Assembly (NCBI GenBank): GCA_007570785.1
Contig: ML664161.1
Span: 40,726,360-40,790,359 of the forward strand
From: Antilocapra americana
Lineage: Eukaryota; Chordata; Mammalia; Artiodactyla; Antilocapridae
Direction: 5' to 3'
Length of the DNA: 64,000 nt
A program made the position numbers and the translations under genes. Numbering within the stretch: position 1 is the first letter of the stretch; each line of letters starts with the position of its first letter. Positions 34,800 through 44,050 of this stretch are shown in pieces. The notes under the pieces are model-generated. The model ran no database searches. It had not been told where the DNA came from and saw only the letters and a list, made by a program, of their open reading frames with translations.

Positions 34800-34885
34800 T
34801 TGGGTCCCCAGAACTTAGGATGATCCTTGGCACATAATGGATGCCAAATACTTGTTTGATAAGTTAAGAGTAGATAAATGGATAG
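34800..34885 (+). mobile_element. L2 LINE, 3' end fragment
   Basis: GGGTCCCCAGAACTTAGGAT, CCTTGGCACATAATGGATGC and AATACTTGTTTGATAAG match the L2 terminal block (CCCCAGCACCTAGCACAGTG...AATATTTGTTGAATG). Confidence 0.6.
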
Positions 34886-35099
34886 TAATGAACCATCAAA
34901 ATTCTTGGTGATGATCAAATCTCAATGTATTGAGTACTATTAAAAAGGAGCAGATTTTTGAGCAGGTACTTATTATTGTTGTTTTCATAGATTGATAGGT
35001 AGGTAAGTAGATAGTATTCTAATGTAATAGAATTTAATCTGTCTTGATTTGATATGGGTAGAGTGTTCAGGAAAATTAGGATAACTTGAGAATTGTGTG

Positions 35100-35316
35100 G
35101 CTTAAATAAAAGCAGATACTCATGTTATATGTTTTTACCCCATACACAAATGAAAAACAAAGGGGCAAAAAGAAACTTTGGGGTTGATGGATTCTTTTTA
35201 CCTTGAATGTGGTGATAGTTTTATGGGTGTATGCAAATCTCCAAGCTTGTTAAATTAAATGCATTAAATATGTTTTGTATATTAATTATACCTCAATAAA
35301 GCTATTTTAAAAAGTC
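35100..35316 (+). mobile_element. L1M-type LINE 3' end
   Basis: The characteristic old L1 terminus is seen: CTTGAATGTGGTGATAGTTT, TATGGGTGTATGCAAATCTC, AATTATACCTCAATAAAGCT, then an A-rich end. Its match to the L1MB/L1MC type is good, including the AATAAA signal. Confidence 0.8.
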
Positions 35317-35426
35317 AAACATAATATACAGGAGAGATGTATATAGAATTAAAAACAAGAAAATAAAAAGTAATTCTCTTCCTCCTCCCCCAGAAGACTA
35401 CCCAGATTCTTAGTAGTAGAGTGTGC

Positions 35427-35610
35427 ATGTTCAGTCATGTCCAACTCTTTTTTAGCCATGGAATGAAGCCCACCAGGCTCCTCTGTCCATGGAATTTTCC
35501 AGGCAGCAATACTGGAATGGGTTGTCATGCCTTTCTCCAGGGAATCTTCCCAACCCTGGGATCAAACCTGCATCTTTTATGTCTCCTGCATTGGCAGCGG
35601 GTTCTTTTGG
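35427..35610 (-). mobile_element. Bov-tA SINE, antisense
   Basis: It reads GTGCATGTTCAGTCATGTCC, CACCAGGCTCCTCTGTCCAT, ATACTGGAATGGGTTGTCAT, GGGATCAAACCTGCATC and TGCATTGGCAGCGGGTTCTT. The last few bases of the tRNA head are missing. Confidence 0.9.
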
Positions 35611-36419
35611 TGCTTTGTTAATGATCACAGGTATCAGGGAAATAGAAGAGGAATAGGCCTCTTATTTCCCTGTGGAAATAATAAGGAAGGGAGTGATCTC
35701 TGGCTCTTTACTTCTCATTTTTTGAAGGATAATCACCTCAAGGTGTCTACTCTGTAGCCCTTCAGAAACTCTTTATCATGCTAGAATGCTGTCATAAGAC
35801 TGTGGGATAAAGAAATGTCAAGAATGTTGTTTGGATGTAAGTTGGAGAAATCAGTCCAGATGGCAAAGATTCTTGCTAACTCTGTCTCTCCTGCCCATCC
35901 TCCCATCCTAAACAATCAAGAGGAAGAAGTAAGGCATCACACAGTGAGGACTACCAGCAGGAACCTGACAGAGCACAGTGTACTATATTCTCTGAGACCC
36001 TGCATGTCCCATTTGATTTCAGCCCCAGAAATATAATGCATTTCAGTGGCCTAAATACATAATAGAAATATTATCAATTGAATGACAGCTGTGAGAAGAA
36101 CTGAGGGAGGGACCTCTGTGGACATATTCCAGATCTCCCCTGAGACATCAAATTTGGGTTTACGTCTCAGAGAAGATGCAAATGCTTTACTTTATAATGA
36201 AATAATCTTTGTGATATTCTACATGTTGTTTATTGATATTATCTTTTTCTAAGTTTCTGTTTTTCCATATCTCTTTGCATCTCACATCAAGAAAACTTGA
36301 AAACCATTTCAGTAATCTCTCAACAAGTTTGTTTTCACAATCTATGCAATTAATTATACTCATAAAGATATTTCTATAGAGAAAGGCCACATCTTTCTGC
36401 CACCATTCCTACTTCAATT
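35611..36419. other. Unique sequence, nothing recognised
   Basis: Short frames have no recognisable product. No repeat was identified. Confidence 0.55.
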
Positions 36420-36610
36420 TGAGTCTTGTTCAAACAGGTCATTAGCATAATACCCCATCTGAGGTGAGTTTGAGGTCCCAGCAAACACCTTTGATTACTT
36501 AAGGGAAGAGGGTTAATTGCCAGCCTCAATGCTTAAGCAAATAGGGAAGCAAGCATGCCTCACCAGCTCCCAAATTCATGGAAATCGAATTACCAGCTAA
36601 CAGGATAGAT
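36420..36610. promoter_or_regulatory. Candidate conserved non-coding element
   Basis: This non-repetitive stretch is dense in factor-like words: CATTAGCATAAT, CACCTTTGATTACTTAAG (a TCF/LEF-like CTTTGAT core), GGTTAATTGCC, CATGCCTCACC, GAATTACCAGCTAAC. The grouping suggests an enhancer-like element. Nothing in the sequence alone proves conservation or activity. Confidence 0.22.
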
Positions 36611-37060
36611 GTAGTTTGGGGCTTTATCCTCCTTTTTGTAATATATACTAAAGGATGGAAAGGTTAAAGATGTGACAGCTGGCTCACACTGAACATGTCT
36701 TTTTGATTATGGAGTGTTTTTAGCTTCTTTAAAATTTGTTGTTTATTTCACTTTTTGTTTGTTTTCAGGCTTGGGAAATTAGTCATTTTTTCTGAGAAAC
36801 TCAGAGAGTGGATATCAATCATTCAATCACTAGGTCATTCATTTTAAACCATCTCAAAGTTCTTCTCACTTTCCAAAGTTCTTATCATCTACTGACTGAG
36901 GAAAGAATGGATTGCTACCCTTTTCTTAAAGATAGACAGTTATTTATGTAATTTAAATTCCCACTAGACATGTAATAATACATCATCTCCCCCTTAGTGC
37001 CTTAAACCAAGAAGGCAGAGATAGAAGCTGCTTCAGATGACATAGTGAAGGGGCACAGCC
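36611..37060. other. Unique sequence, nothing recognised
   Basis: AT-rich with no features recognised. Confidence 0.6.
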
Positions 37061-37064
37061 TGAT

Positions 37065-37500
37065 GCATTAGAAGAGCTGTTCCTCAGAATGTGACTCTGT
37101 GTGGTTAGAGCCCTTTTAAGAGGCAAGTTTGAAAAGGAGGCCACTAAGGTGGGCCCTAATCTAATCTGATGGTTGATCTCATAAATCAAGGAAATTTGGA
37201 CACAGAAGAACACATCAAGGGTGTGTCCACAGGGGAAAGACCGTGTAAAGGTCCAGCAAGAAGGTGGCCAACTGTGAACCAGGGAGAGAGGTCTCAAAGA
37301 AACCAGACCTTTTATTTTGGTTATTTATTTAATTTTTATTAGTGTATAGTTGTTTTACAATGTTGCGTTACTTTCTGCAAGAAACCAGACCTTGATCTAA
37401 GTGTTCTGTCCACCACAGCTGTGAAAAAGCAACTTTCTGTTGTTTGAGTCACTTGGGATCTGTGATATTTTGTTATCCCAGCCCTAGAAAATTAATACAA
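37065..37500 (+). mobile_element. MLT1-type (MaLR) solo LTR, interrupted
   Basis: The MLT1 order is clear: TCCTCAGAATGTGACTCTG, AGCCCTTTTAAGAGGCAAG, GGTGGGCCCTAATCTAATCT, AGGAAATTTGGACACAGAAG, GAAAGACCGTGTAAAGGTCC, AGAGGTCTCAAAGAAACC, then after the insertion CTTGATCTAAGTG, TTCTGTTGTTTGAGTCAC, TATTTTGTTATCCCAGCCCT and AAATTAATACA. A 67-bp LINE fragment is inserted at 37312. Confidence 0.85.
37312..37378 (-). mobile_element. Very short antisense LINE (L1) 3' end with perfect TSD
   Basis: A 67-bp insertion begins with a T/A-rich tail (TTATTTATTTAATTTTTATT) followed by AGTGTATAGTTGTTTTACA, the antisense 3' end of an artiodactyl L1. It is bounded by a perfect 15-bp TSD, AAGAAACCAGACCTT, at 37297-37311 and 37379-37393. 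The LTR reads on seamlessly across it. Confidence 0.85.
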
Positions 37501-38404
37501 GGGCTTTTATCATCAAAGGATACATTTTCGAATAGAGCATTTGTATGTTCAAATTGAGCCTTCAGAAGTTGAAATAAATTGACACTTTGATCCTTTAATC
37601 ATCCCAGTAATCTGAGGTTTGTTTTGTTTTGTTCTACAATCTCTTTTTTTGGACCTTAGAAAATACAGTCACTTAAGATAACTAACTTTGCGACTTTAAC
37701 CAAAAAATCTATGGGTCTGGAAAGTGAACCCTTGCATACTCAAACCAGTTAGTGCAACATTAATTCAATGTTCCATGCAACATTTCTCAGGGTGGAAGAG
37801 ATGTGATTTTCCTCTGGCAAAAGAAGAATAGAACAATCAAATCTGTAATAAATAGAAATCCTTTTACCTCTCACACATTTTCATAATTTCCCCCACTGCT
37901 TCAACTAATTATCCATGCTATTTGTGTTTAGACAAGGGGTTCGGTCTCCTTCACAGCCCATCTGCTTCTTGGTAACCTTTCTGTCAAGTCATTGCAAAGT
38001 GGAGTTGCTGATAAAGCTATCTTCTCCATGGCAACAGCTGCTATGTCACAAACCCAGGAGTGTGACCTCACTGCAGTTAAAGGGAGAAATCAAACTAGTG
38101 TCTGTTGTGTGAGGCGATAAGAGTTTTTAATCAGTCACATATTTACTTATTTGTTTATTTATTCATTTTAGAAATCCAGAAGAGTCCTTCTAGAGCAATG
38201 TTACTGCAATAACCTTGCTTCTAATTACTAAATATTAAATGAACATCTTACTATTAGAAGTGCAATGTGAACAGGCAACTGGTTATACTTAAGGAGAAAA
38301 TGTATCATGTAAATATGGTACTGATTCAGAGAGATCTTCTGGCCCATAGAATGTGAATTTCATCCTTCTCCAGTGGCCTTTGTGTGTATTCTGTTGGCCC
38401 CTTA
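37501..38404. other. Unique sequence, nothing recognised
   Basis: Includes a short TTTA-rich patch at 38137-38170. No ORF or repeat family was recognised. Confidence 0.55.
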
Positions 38405-38600
38405 CGAATGGTAGCTAACACTGAATACTTAGAGCCTACCAGATCCAACACTGTATGAGGTAGTTACCACTGCCCCATTTTACAGTGATGGACTGAGGCT
38501 TAGTGAGGTCAAGGGACTTGCCCGAGGGCACACAGTTGGAGTGACGGCATCCTGTGGAACCCCCGATTATGCTTGCTAAGCGAGGCTCTTATCCTCTGTG
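38405..38600 (+). mobile_element. MIR SINE
   Basis: A well-preserved MIR: CACTGAATACTTAGAGCCTA, CATTTTACAGTGATGGACTG, AGGCTTAGTGAGGTCAAGGG, ACTTGCCCGAGGGCACACAG, then the distal CCCCCGATTATGC region. Confidence 0.8.
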
Positions 38601-39215
38601 TTCTCCTGCCTACCCACTCCTCAACATAAGCTTTGCCATAGATTTTTTTTGTTGTTCTTGCTGGAAATAGAATTTCCAGAATCTTTCTTGTTTTTTGGAC
38701 ATCAATGACATTTTAGTAGTAAGTGAATTGTAAGATACCAGAATTGGTTTTGTCCAACTCCTTTATCAATGAGAAAGCTTAGCAGCGCAAGGATTATCTG
38801 CTGCTACTTGGATGGTTCAGAATAACAGTTATAAGCTTTTCCTGTTAAAGTCTGTGTCCATCCCTCATCCTCCAGCATGGGGATATGACTTGGTGTTACA
38901 GCGTGGCTGAGTGGTCTCTGTCAGGACACCCGCTGACACATCACCCCAAGTGTATAAGGACGCGTGCTCCGTTCAGACAGCTGTGAGGCAAATTCTCATC
39001 CTTCTCCTCTAATCAGATGGCCTTGAAATCCCTTCGTTTTTAGGCACTCTGAAGCCAAGGGGCAAAGCAAAACAGAACAAAACAGTCACAGAAAAGTATA
39101 ACTGTGGCTTCAAATACCAGTTCTGTAATTCCAGTTACTTCCTTGACATGGCCATTTAGGAGGAGTCACAGTTCCTTAAAAAATCAGCTTGAACTTCTAT
39201 CATAAGGGAAATTGG
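38601..39215. other. Unique sequence, nothing recognised
   Basis: No ORF or repeat family was recognised. The right edge is the left TSD of the L1 that follows. Confidence 0.6.
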
Positions 39216-39230
39216 TACCTTGCCTATTTT

Positions 39231-40440
39231 ATTTATTTATTTATTTTTTAATTTTCTTTACATTATCGTGTTGGTTTTGCCATACATTGACATGAATCTG
39301 CCATGGGTATACATGTGTTCCCCTTCCAGAACCCCCCTCCCACCTCCCTCCTGATTCCCTCTCTCTGGGTCATCCCGGTGCACCAGCCCTGAGCATCAAA
39401 CCTGGGCTGGCAATTGATTTCACATATGATAATTAACATGTTTCAATGCCATTCTCCCATATCATCCCACCCTTGCCCTCTCCCATAGAGTCCAAAAGAC
39501 TGTTCTATACATCTGTGTCTCTTTTGCTGTCTTGCATACAGGATTCTCGTTACCATCTTCTAAATTCCATATATATGTGTTAGTATACTGTATTCTTGTT
39601 TTTCCTTCTGGCTTACTTCACTCTGTATAATAGCCTCCAGTTCTGTCCACCTGAGTAGAACTGATTCAAATGAATTCTTTTTAATGGCTGAGTAATATTC
39701 CAGTATGTATATGTACCACAGCTTCCTTATCCATTCATCTGTTGATGGACATCTTCCATGTCCTGGCTATTGTAAACAATGCCGCGATGAACATTGGGGT
39801 ACACGTGGCTCTTTCAATTCTGGTTTCCTCGGTGTATATGCCCAGCAGTGGGATTGCCGGGTCATATGGCAGGTCTATTTGCAGCTTTTTAAGGAACCTC
39901 CACACTGTTTTCCATAGTGGCTGTACTAGTTTGCATTCCCACCAACAGTGTAAGAGGGTTCCCTTTTCTCCACATCCTCTCCAGCATTTATTGCTTGTAG
40001 ACTTTTGGATTGCAGCCATTCTGACTGGTGTAAAGTGGTACCTCATTGTGGTTTTGGTTTGCATTTCTCTGATAATGAGTGATGTTGAGCATCTTTTCAT
40101 GTGTTTGTTAGCCATTTTTATGTCTTCTTTGGAGAAATGTCTGTTTAGTTCTTTGGCCCACTTTTTGATTGGGTCATTTATTTATTGGAATGGAGCTGCA
40201 GGAGTTGCTTGTATATTTTTGAGATTAATTGTTTTTCTGTTGCTTCGTTTGCTATTATTTTCTCCCATTCTGAAGGCTGCCTTTTCACCTTGGTTTTAGT
40301 TTCTTTTGTTGTGCAGAAACTTTTCTTTTTAATTAGGTCCCATTTGTTTATTTTTGCTTTTATTTCCAATATTCTGGGAGGTGGGTCATAGAGGATCCTG
40401 CTTTGGTTTATGTCAGAGTGTTTTGCCTATGTTTTCCTCT
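39231..40440 (-). mobile_element. Young ruminant L1 (L1_BT type), 3' part, antisense
   Basis: An antisense L1 with an ATTT-rich tail (39231-39260), a 3' UTR (GTATACATGTGTTCCCCTTC, CAATGCCATTCTCCCATATC) and the C-terminal end of ORF2. Minus-strand frames 39735-40115 (126 residues) and 40178-40369 read [38 protein letters not shown] and [11 protein letters not shown]. These are the cysteine-rich C-terminal domain and its upstream linker. The endonuclease and reverse transcriptase are absent. The coding frame is nearly intact, so the copy is comparatively young. Confidence 0.95.
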
Positions 40441-40529
40441 TGTAAAAGAATGAAACTAGAACACTTTCTAACACCATACACAAAAATAAACTCAAAATGG
40501 ATCAAAGATCTAAACATAAGACCAGAAAC
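40441..40529 (+). mobile_element. Inverted 5' end of the same L1 insertion
   Basis: TGTAAAAGAATGAAACTAGA ... GATCTAAACATAAGACCAG is sense L1 ORF2, reading [20 protein letters not shown]. In the intact element it lies immediately upstream of where the antisense part (40440 leftwards) starts. Only about 10 bp are lost between the two arms. The whole insertion 39231-40529 is bounded by a perfect 15-bp TSD, TACCTTGCCTATTTT, at 39216-39230 and 40530-40544. Confidence 0.95.
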
Positions 40530-40544
40530 TACCTTGCCTATTTT

Positions 40545-41324
40545 CTTAGCTGTGATTAACTGAGTATAAGTGCAATTAAATGTGGACCTAGTTCAGTGGT
40601 TTTTTTTTTCTTTTGCTTCCCTATTGTACAGGTCCAACTAATGAGACGCTGACTTCTCCTGCAAACATTCTATGACTGTTATGTTCTACATCTCTTAGGA
40701 AAAACGACACTCCTGGGGTGATGCTTAGTGAGCTTGAGAAAGTCAGCGGCATCTTCCTTACTTACCACATCCATTTGTACAACAGCCCATATACTGATGT
40801 GACAAGTAGCCACAGTGTCTTTCCTAGAAAAAGAGCTGAACGCTGAGACACTGAATTCTGAAATCGACCCACAGCAACTGTTATCATAAGTTCTGATCAA
40901 CCTGTGATTCTCTTCCTTGGATGGCTGGTTAACTAGTTACTCAGTTGCATGACGCAGGCAGTAAATATTATAACCTAGAAGTGCTGCATCCCTCTAGCTG
41001 TCAGAGTACTAAGTCAACCACATTCATTGGGAATTTGCTGTGTGTGTACATGTTCATACTAGTAAGAGGAAATCAAGAGACTGTGTACATACAGCCTGTG
41101 CACTATACTTGCTTACAATGTTGTGGGTGGTACGTAGGACCAACAGCTATATAATAGCACAAAGAAAGAGACATAGAGTTAAAGGTCATGCCCATTGCCA
41201 CATTTCACCATTTCTGTAAGTGGTAGGTATAAGAATAAAAGAAAGACATCAGAAAAACCCTGCATTAGAGAACTTTTTTTTTTTTCAAACAGGTGATTGG
41301 AAAGAAAATATAAAAATAGCATTT
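40545..41324. other. Unique sequence, nothing recognised
   Basis: Short frames at 40679-40900 (minus) and 40945-41154 have no recognisable product. A T-run occurs at 41275-41286. Confidence 0.55.
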
Positions 41325-41755
41325 TCCAAGCATTTAGTATGTACTAGGCACGCTTCCCTGATGATCAGTGGATAAAGAATCCACCTGTAATGCAGGAGAC
41401 AAAGGAGATGTGGCTCAGGCCCTGGGTTGGGAAGACCTCCTGGAGAAGGAAATGACAGCTAGCTCCAGCATCCTTGCCTGGAGAATTCCATGGACTTAGG
41501 ATCCTGGTGGGTTACAATCCATAGGGTCACAAAGACCCAGACATGACTGAAGCAACTGAGCATGAACACTCAGGTACCTTGCCAAGCATTTTATATTTTT
41601 TAAAAATCATTTATTCTTTTAAAAAAAAATCTAGGACATAGGTTTCATAGTTAACCAATGAAAGGACTGAAGTTCAAGGATTTAAATGACTTGTCCAAAT
41701 CACCAGTCTTCAAGTCAGTAGATTTCAGAACCTGTGTATTTAGGACTTACAAGTT
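41325..41755 (+). mobile_element. MIR SINE, interrupted by Bov-tA
   Basis: The left part is CATTTAGTATGTACTAGGCA. It resumes after the SINE with CTTGCCAAGCATTTTATATT, then AACCAATGAAAGGACTGAAG, AAATGACTTGTCCAAATCAC and GTCAGTAGATTTCAGAACC. Together these restore the MIR order. Confidence 0.7.
41347..41568 (+). mobile_element. Bov-tA SINE inserted in MIR
   Basis: The head is GCTTCCCTGATGATCAGTGG and AAAGAATCCACCTG, the body GACCTCCTGGAGAAGGAAAT, CCTTGCCTGGAGAATTCCAT and GGTGGGTTACAATCCATAGG, the end GACTGAAGCAACTGAGCATG. A degenerate TSD may be ACTAGGCAC versus ACTCAGGTAC. Confidence 0.9.
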
Positions 41756-42180
41756 TATGCCATATTTCTACTGTCTGGAAAAATCAGATAGGAAAACGGC
41801 GTAGTTCTAGCACAGAGACGATAACATCCTACAGAGGACAGTTCAGATCCCTTCTGTCTTGCTTCTTCATTCTGATTGACTGAGGGCATAGAAGATGGAC
41901 TGGCTTTCCTAGGGCTTGTGCAGGGTTCCTTCAGGTTCAAACAAAATTTTGTTGTTCTTGTAAAATTGGAGAAAGATATGCCAGCATACATTGCTTGAAA
42001 GATGCACTGCCTTGCAGGTGTCTGCTTTGAACAGGTTGGTCTTTTGGGAATTAACTGTTACATTGATTCAGCAGGATTTATATGTTGATTATATTGATAG
42101 ATCTTATTGTTTACTTATGTAGCTGGGTGCTTAAAACTGCAGTTGATCATAGACTGCCATTCAGACATCTTTGCCACTAT

Positions 42181-42262
42181 ACTGGGTTGGCCAAAAAGTT
42201 TGTTCAGATTTTTCCATAGGCTGTTATGCAAAAATCCAAAAGACCTTTTTGGTCAACCCAAT
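42181..42262. mobile_element. Mariner-derived palindromic MITE (BTMAR-like)
   Basis: Terminal inverted repeats are ACTGGGTTGGCCAAAAAG on the left and the complement of CTTTTTGGTCAACCCAATAT on the right. The whole 82 bp is close to self-complementary (about 28 of 36 positions pair) around a small centre TAGGCTGTTATGC. TA dinucleotides flank both ends, as expected for mariner target sites. It is the bovid counterpart of the human MADE1 elements. No transposase sequence is present. Confidence 0.88.
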
Positions 42263-42639
42263 ATGACTTCTTTAGATCTGTAATACTCTTATGTTCACTG
42301 ATATGAATAATTCATTCAGTGTCCTTGCTTACATTGTGGTCTCATTTGTCCCTGGGAACATTAAAGAAGCCAAATGCCTGGAGAGTTAAGAGGCTTCAGT
42401 TGGATGTCCTTGTGGCTGAATAAATTAGATTTGGATAGATGGGAGCAGGAATTACTGGTTGGCCTTAAAGTTCAGATTTTCAATTGGAGGCAACTGGAGG
42501 CTTCCAAACATTTCTTATCAGGGATGTTATGTGAATTAAAAGAAATATTGTTTAGTTTTTGTTTAACTCTAGAAGCTTACATATAATTTATATTTTTCAG
42601 AGAAGAAACCAGAAATGGGATTGAACTATATACACTATT
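42263..42639. other. Unique sequence, nothing recognised
   Basis: A 70-codon frame at 42374-42586 has no recognisable product. Confidence 0.55.
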
Positions 42640-44050
42640 ACGTTTTTTTTTTTCTCACACAACACTGCAGTTAGAATGTTAGCATATGTTAATTTTAATC
42701 ACTGCATAGTAATTTAGTTTCTTTTGATGGATTTAAATTGTTTCTAGGGTTTTTATTTTATCATATGGTTGTTCTATTTTGTTTTGTTTTGCTATTACAA
42801 AGAATGTTACAATGAACCTCATTATACATGTGTTTTGGAAAATTGGTGAGTGTGTCAGTGGGATAAATTTCTAGAAGTCCAATTGTTGGGTAAAAATATA
42901 GGTGAGCTTTATATTGTAATAGATATTACCAAAGGCTATAAAAAACACAACAATTTAAGCCTCCACCAAGATTTATCTAGTGCTTCAAAATATCCACTCA
43001 ACATTAGGTAACATCAAAGTTTAAAATTGTTATTATTTTGATGTATAAAATATAGTCAAACGTTTAAATTAAATCTCTTTAATTACAAGTGAGTTTGAAC
43101 ATTTTCTTATGTTAATTGAGCATTGGTGTTTTATGTTTCTGTGAATTATTTTCTTGTGCCATTTTCTCCTTTTCCTGTCACATGTTTAGTTTTAAAATTT
43201 TATGTGTAAAATTGCTTTAATATTAAAACTGCTTTAATCTTAGACTACCATATGAGCTAGAAATAGTTTTCCTAGTTATCATTTCTTTGGACTTGATTTG
43301 TGATTATTTTGAGGTTGGTAGAAGTTTTAAATTTTATACAAATTTATGAGTATTTTTTTATTTTTTTGGTTTTAATTCTCTACCGCAGATATTTAAGAAA
43401 AAAAAAAATGCTTTCCTTTTGTCCTTAAGTAACTTCGTTCTTTTCTCTTCCTATTCACTTATTAATTCTTTGATCTATTTGGGATTTGTTTTAATGTAAG
43501 ATATAAGAAAATGATCCAACTTTTTTTTTAAGCCACTAGTCAGTAGTCTCAACAATATTTGCTACATAATTTACTTTTCATTTACCTTTAATATATACTA
43601 AATTCCTATGGGTATTCATCTCTATGTATGATTTCACTTTTCTATGGTTCTTCTGATAATCTGGGCCAGTGTAAGTTATTTCAAATATTGTAGCTTAATA
43701 GATTTTAATATTCGGGCTTCCCAGGTGGCACTAGTGGTAAAGAATCCACCCGCCAATTCAAGTTGATAAACACGGGTTTGATCCCTGGGTCAGGAAGATT
43801 ACCTGGAGAAGGAAATGGCAATCCACTCCAGCCTTCTGGCCATAAAAATTCCACGGACAGAGGAGCCTGGCAGGCTACAGTCCTTGGGGTCGCAAAGAGT
43901 CAGACACAACTGAGCATCTGGTCACAACAACAGGTTTTAATATTGAGTAGTTCTAGTTTCCATCTCATATAATTTTTCTATTATTCTGAATTTTCTATGT
44001 GCTTTTGTTTTCCACAGACTACTTGATATCACCTTGGTACATTGGTTGAG
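42640..44050 (-). mobile_element. Old L1M-type LINE, antisense, interrupted by Bov-tA
   Basis: Antisense L1M in order: GCTATTACAAAGAATGTTAC with AATGAACCTCATTATACATG, GATAAATTTCTAGAAGTCCA, TTGTTGGGTAAAAATATAGG, GTTTGAACATTTTCTTATG, TTGATCTATTTGGGATTTG, AAGATATAAGAAAATGATCC with AACTTTTTTTTTAAGCCAC, CAATATTTGCTACATAATTT, ATATACTAAATTCCTATGGG. After the SINE it resumes at GTTTTAATATTGAGTAG. It is heavily decayed. Confidence 0.8.
43713..43934 (+). mobile_element. Bov-tA SINE inserted in L1M, with TSD
   Basis: The head is GGGCTTCCCAGGTGGCACTA and AAAGAATCCACCCGCC, then GGGTTTGATCCCTGGGTCAG, GAAATGGCAATCCACTCCAG, ACGGACAGAGGAGCCTGGCA and an ACAACAAC-type end. A 10-bp TSD, TTTTAATATT, lies at 43703-43712 and 43935-43944. 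Confidence 0.95.

Noticed and set aside
39735..40115. 126-residue minus-strand open frame that looks like a real protein
   Set aside because: It is the C-terminal domain of L1 ORF2 ([18 protein letters not shown]), not a host gene.
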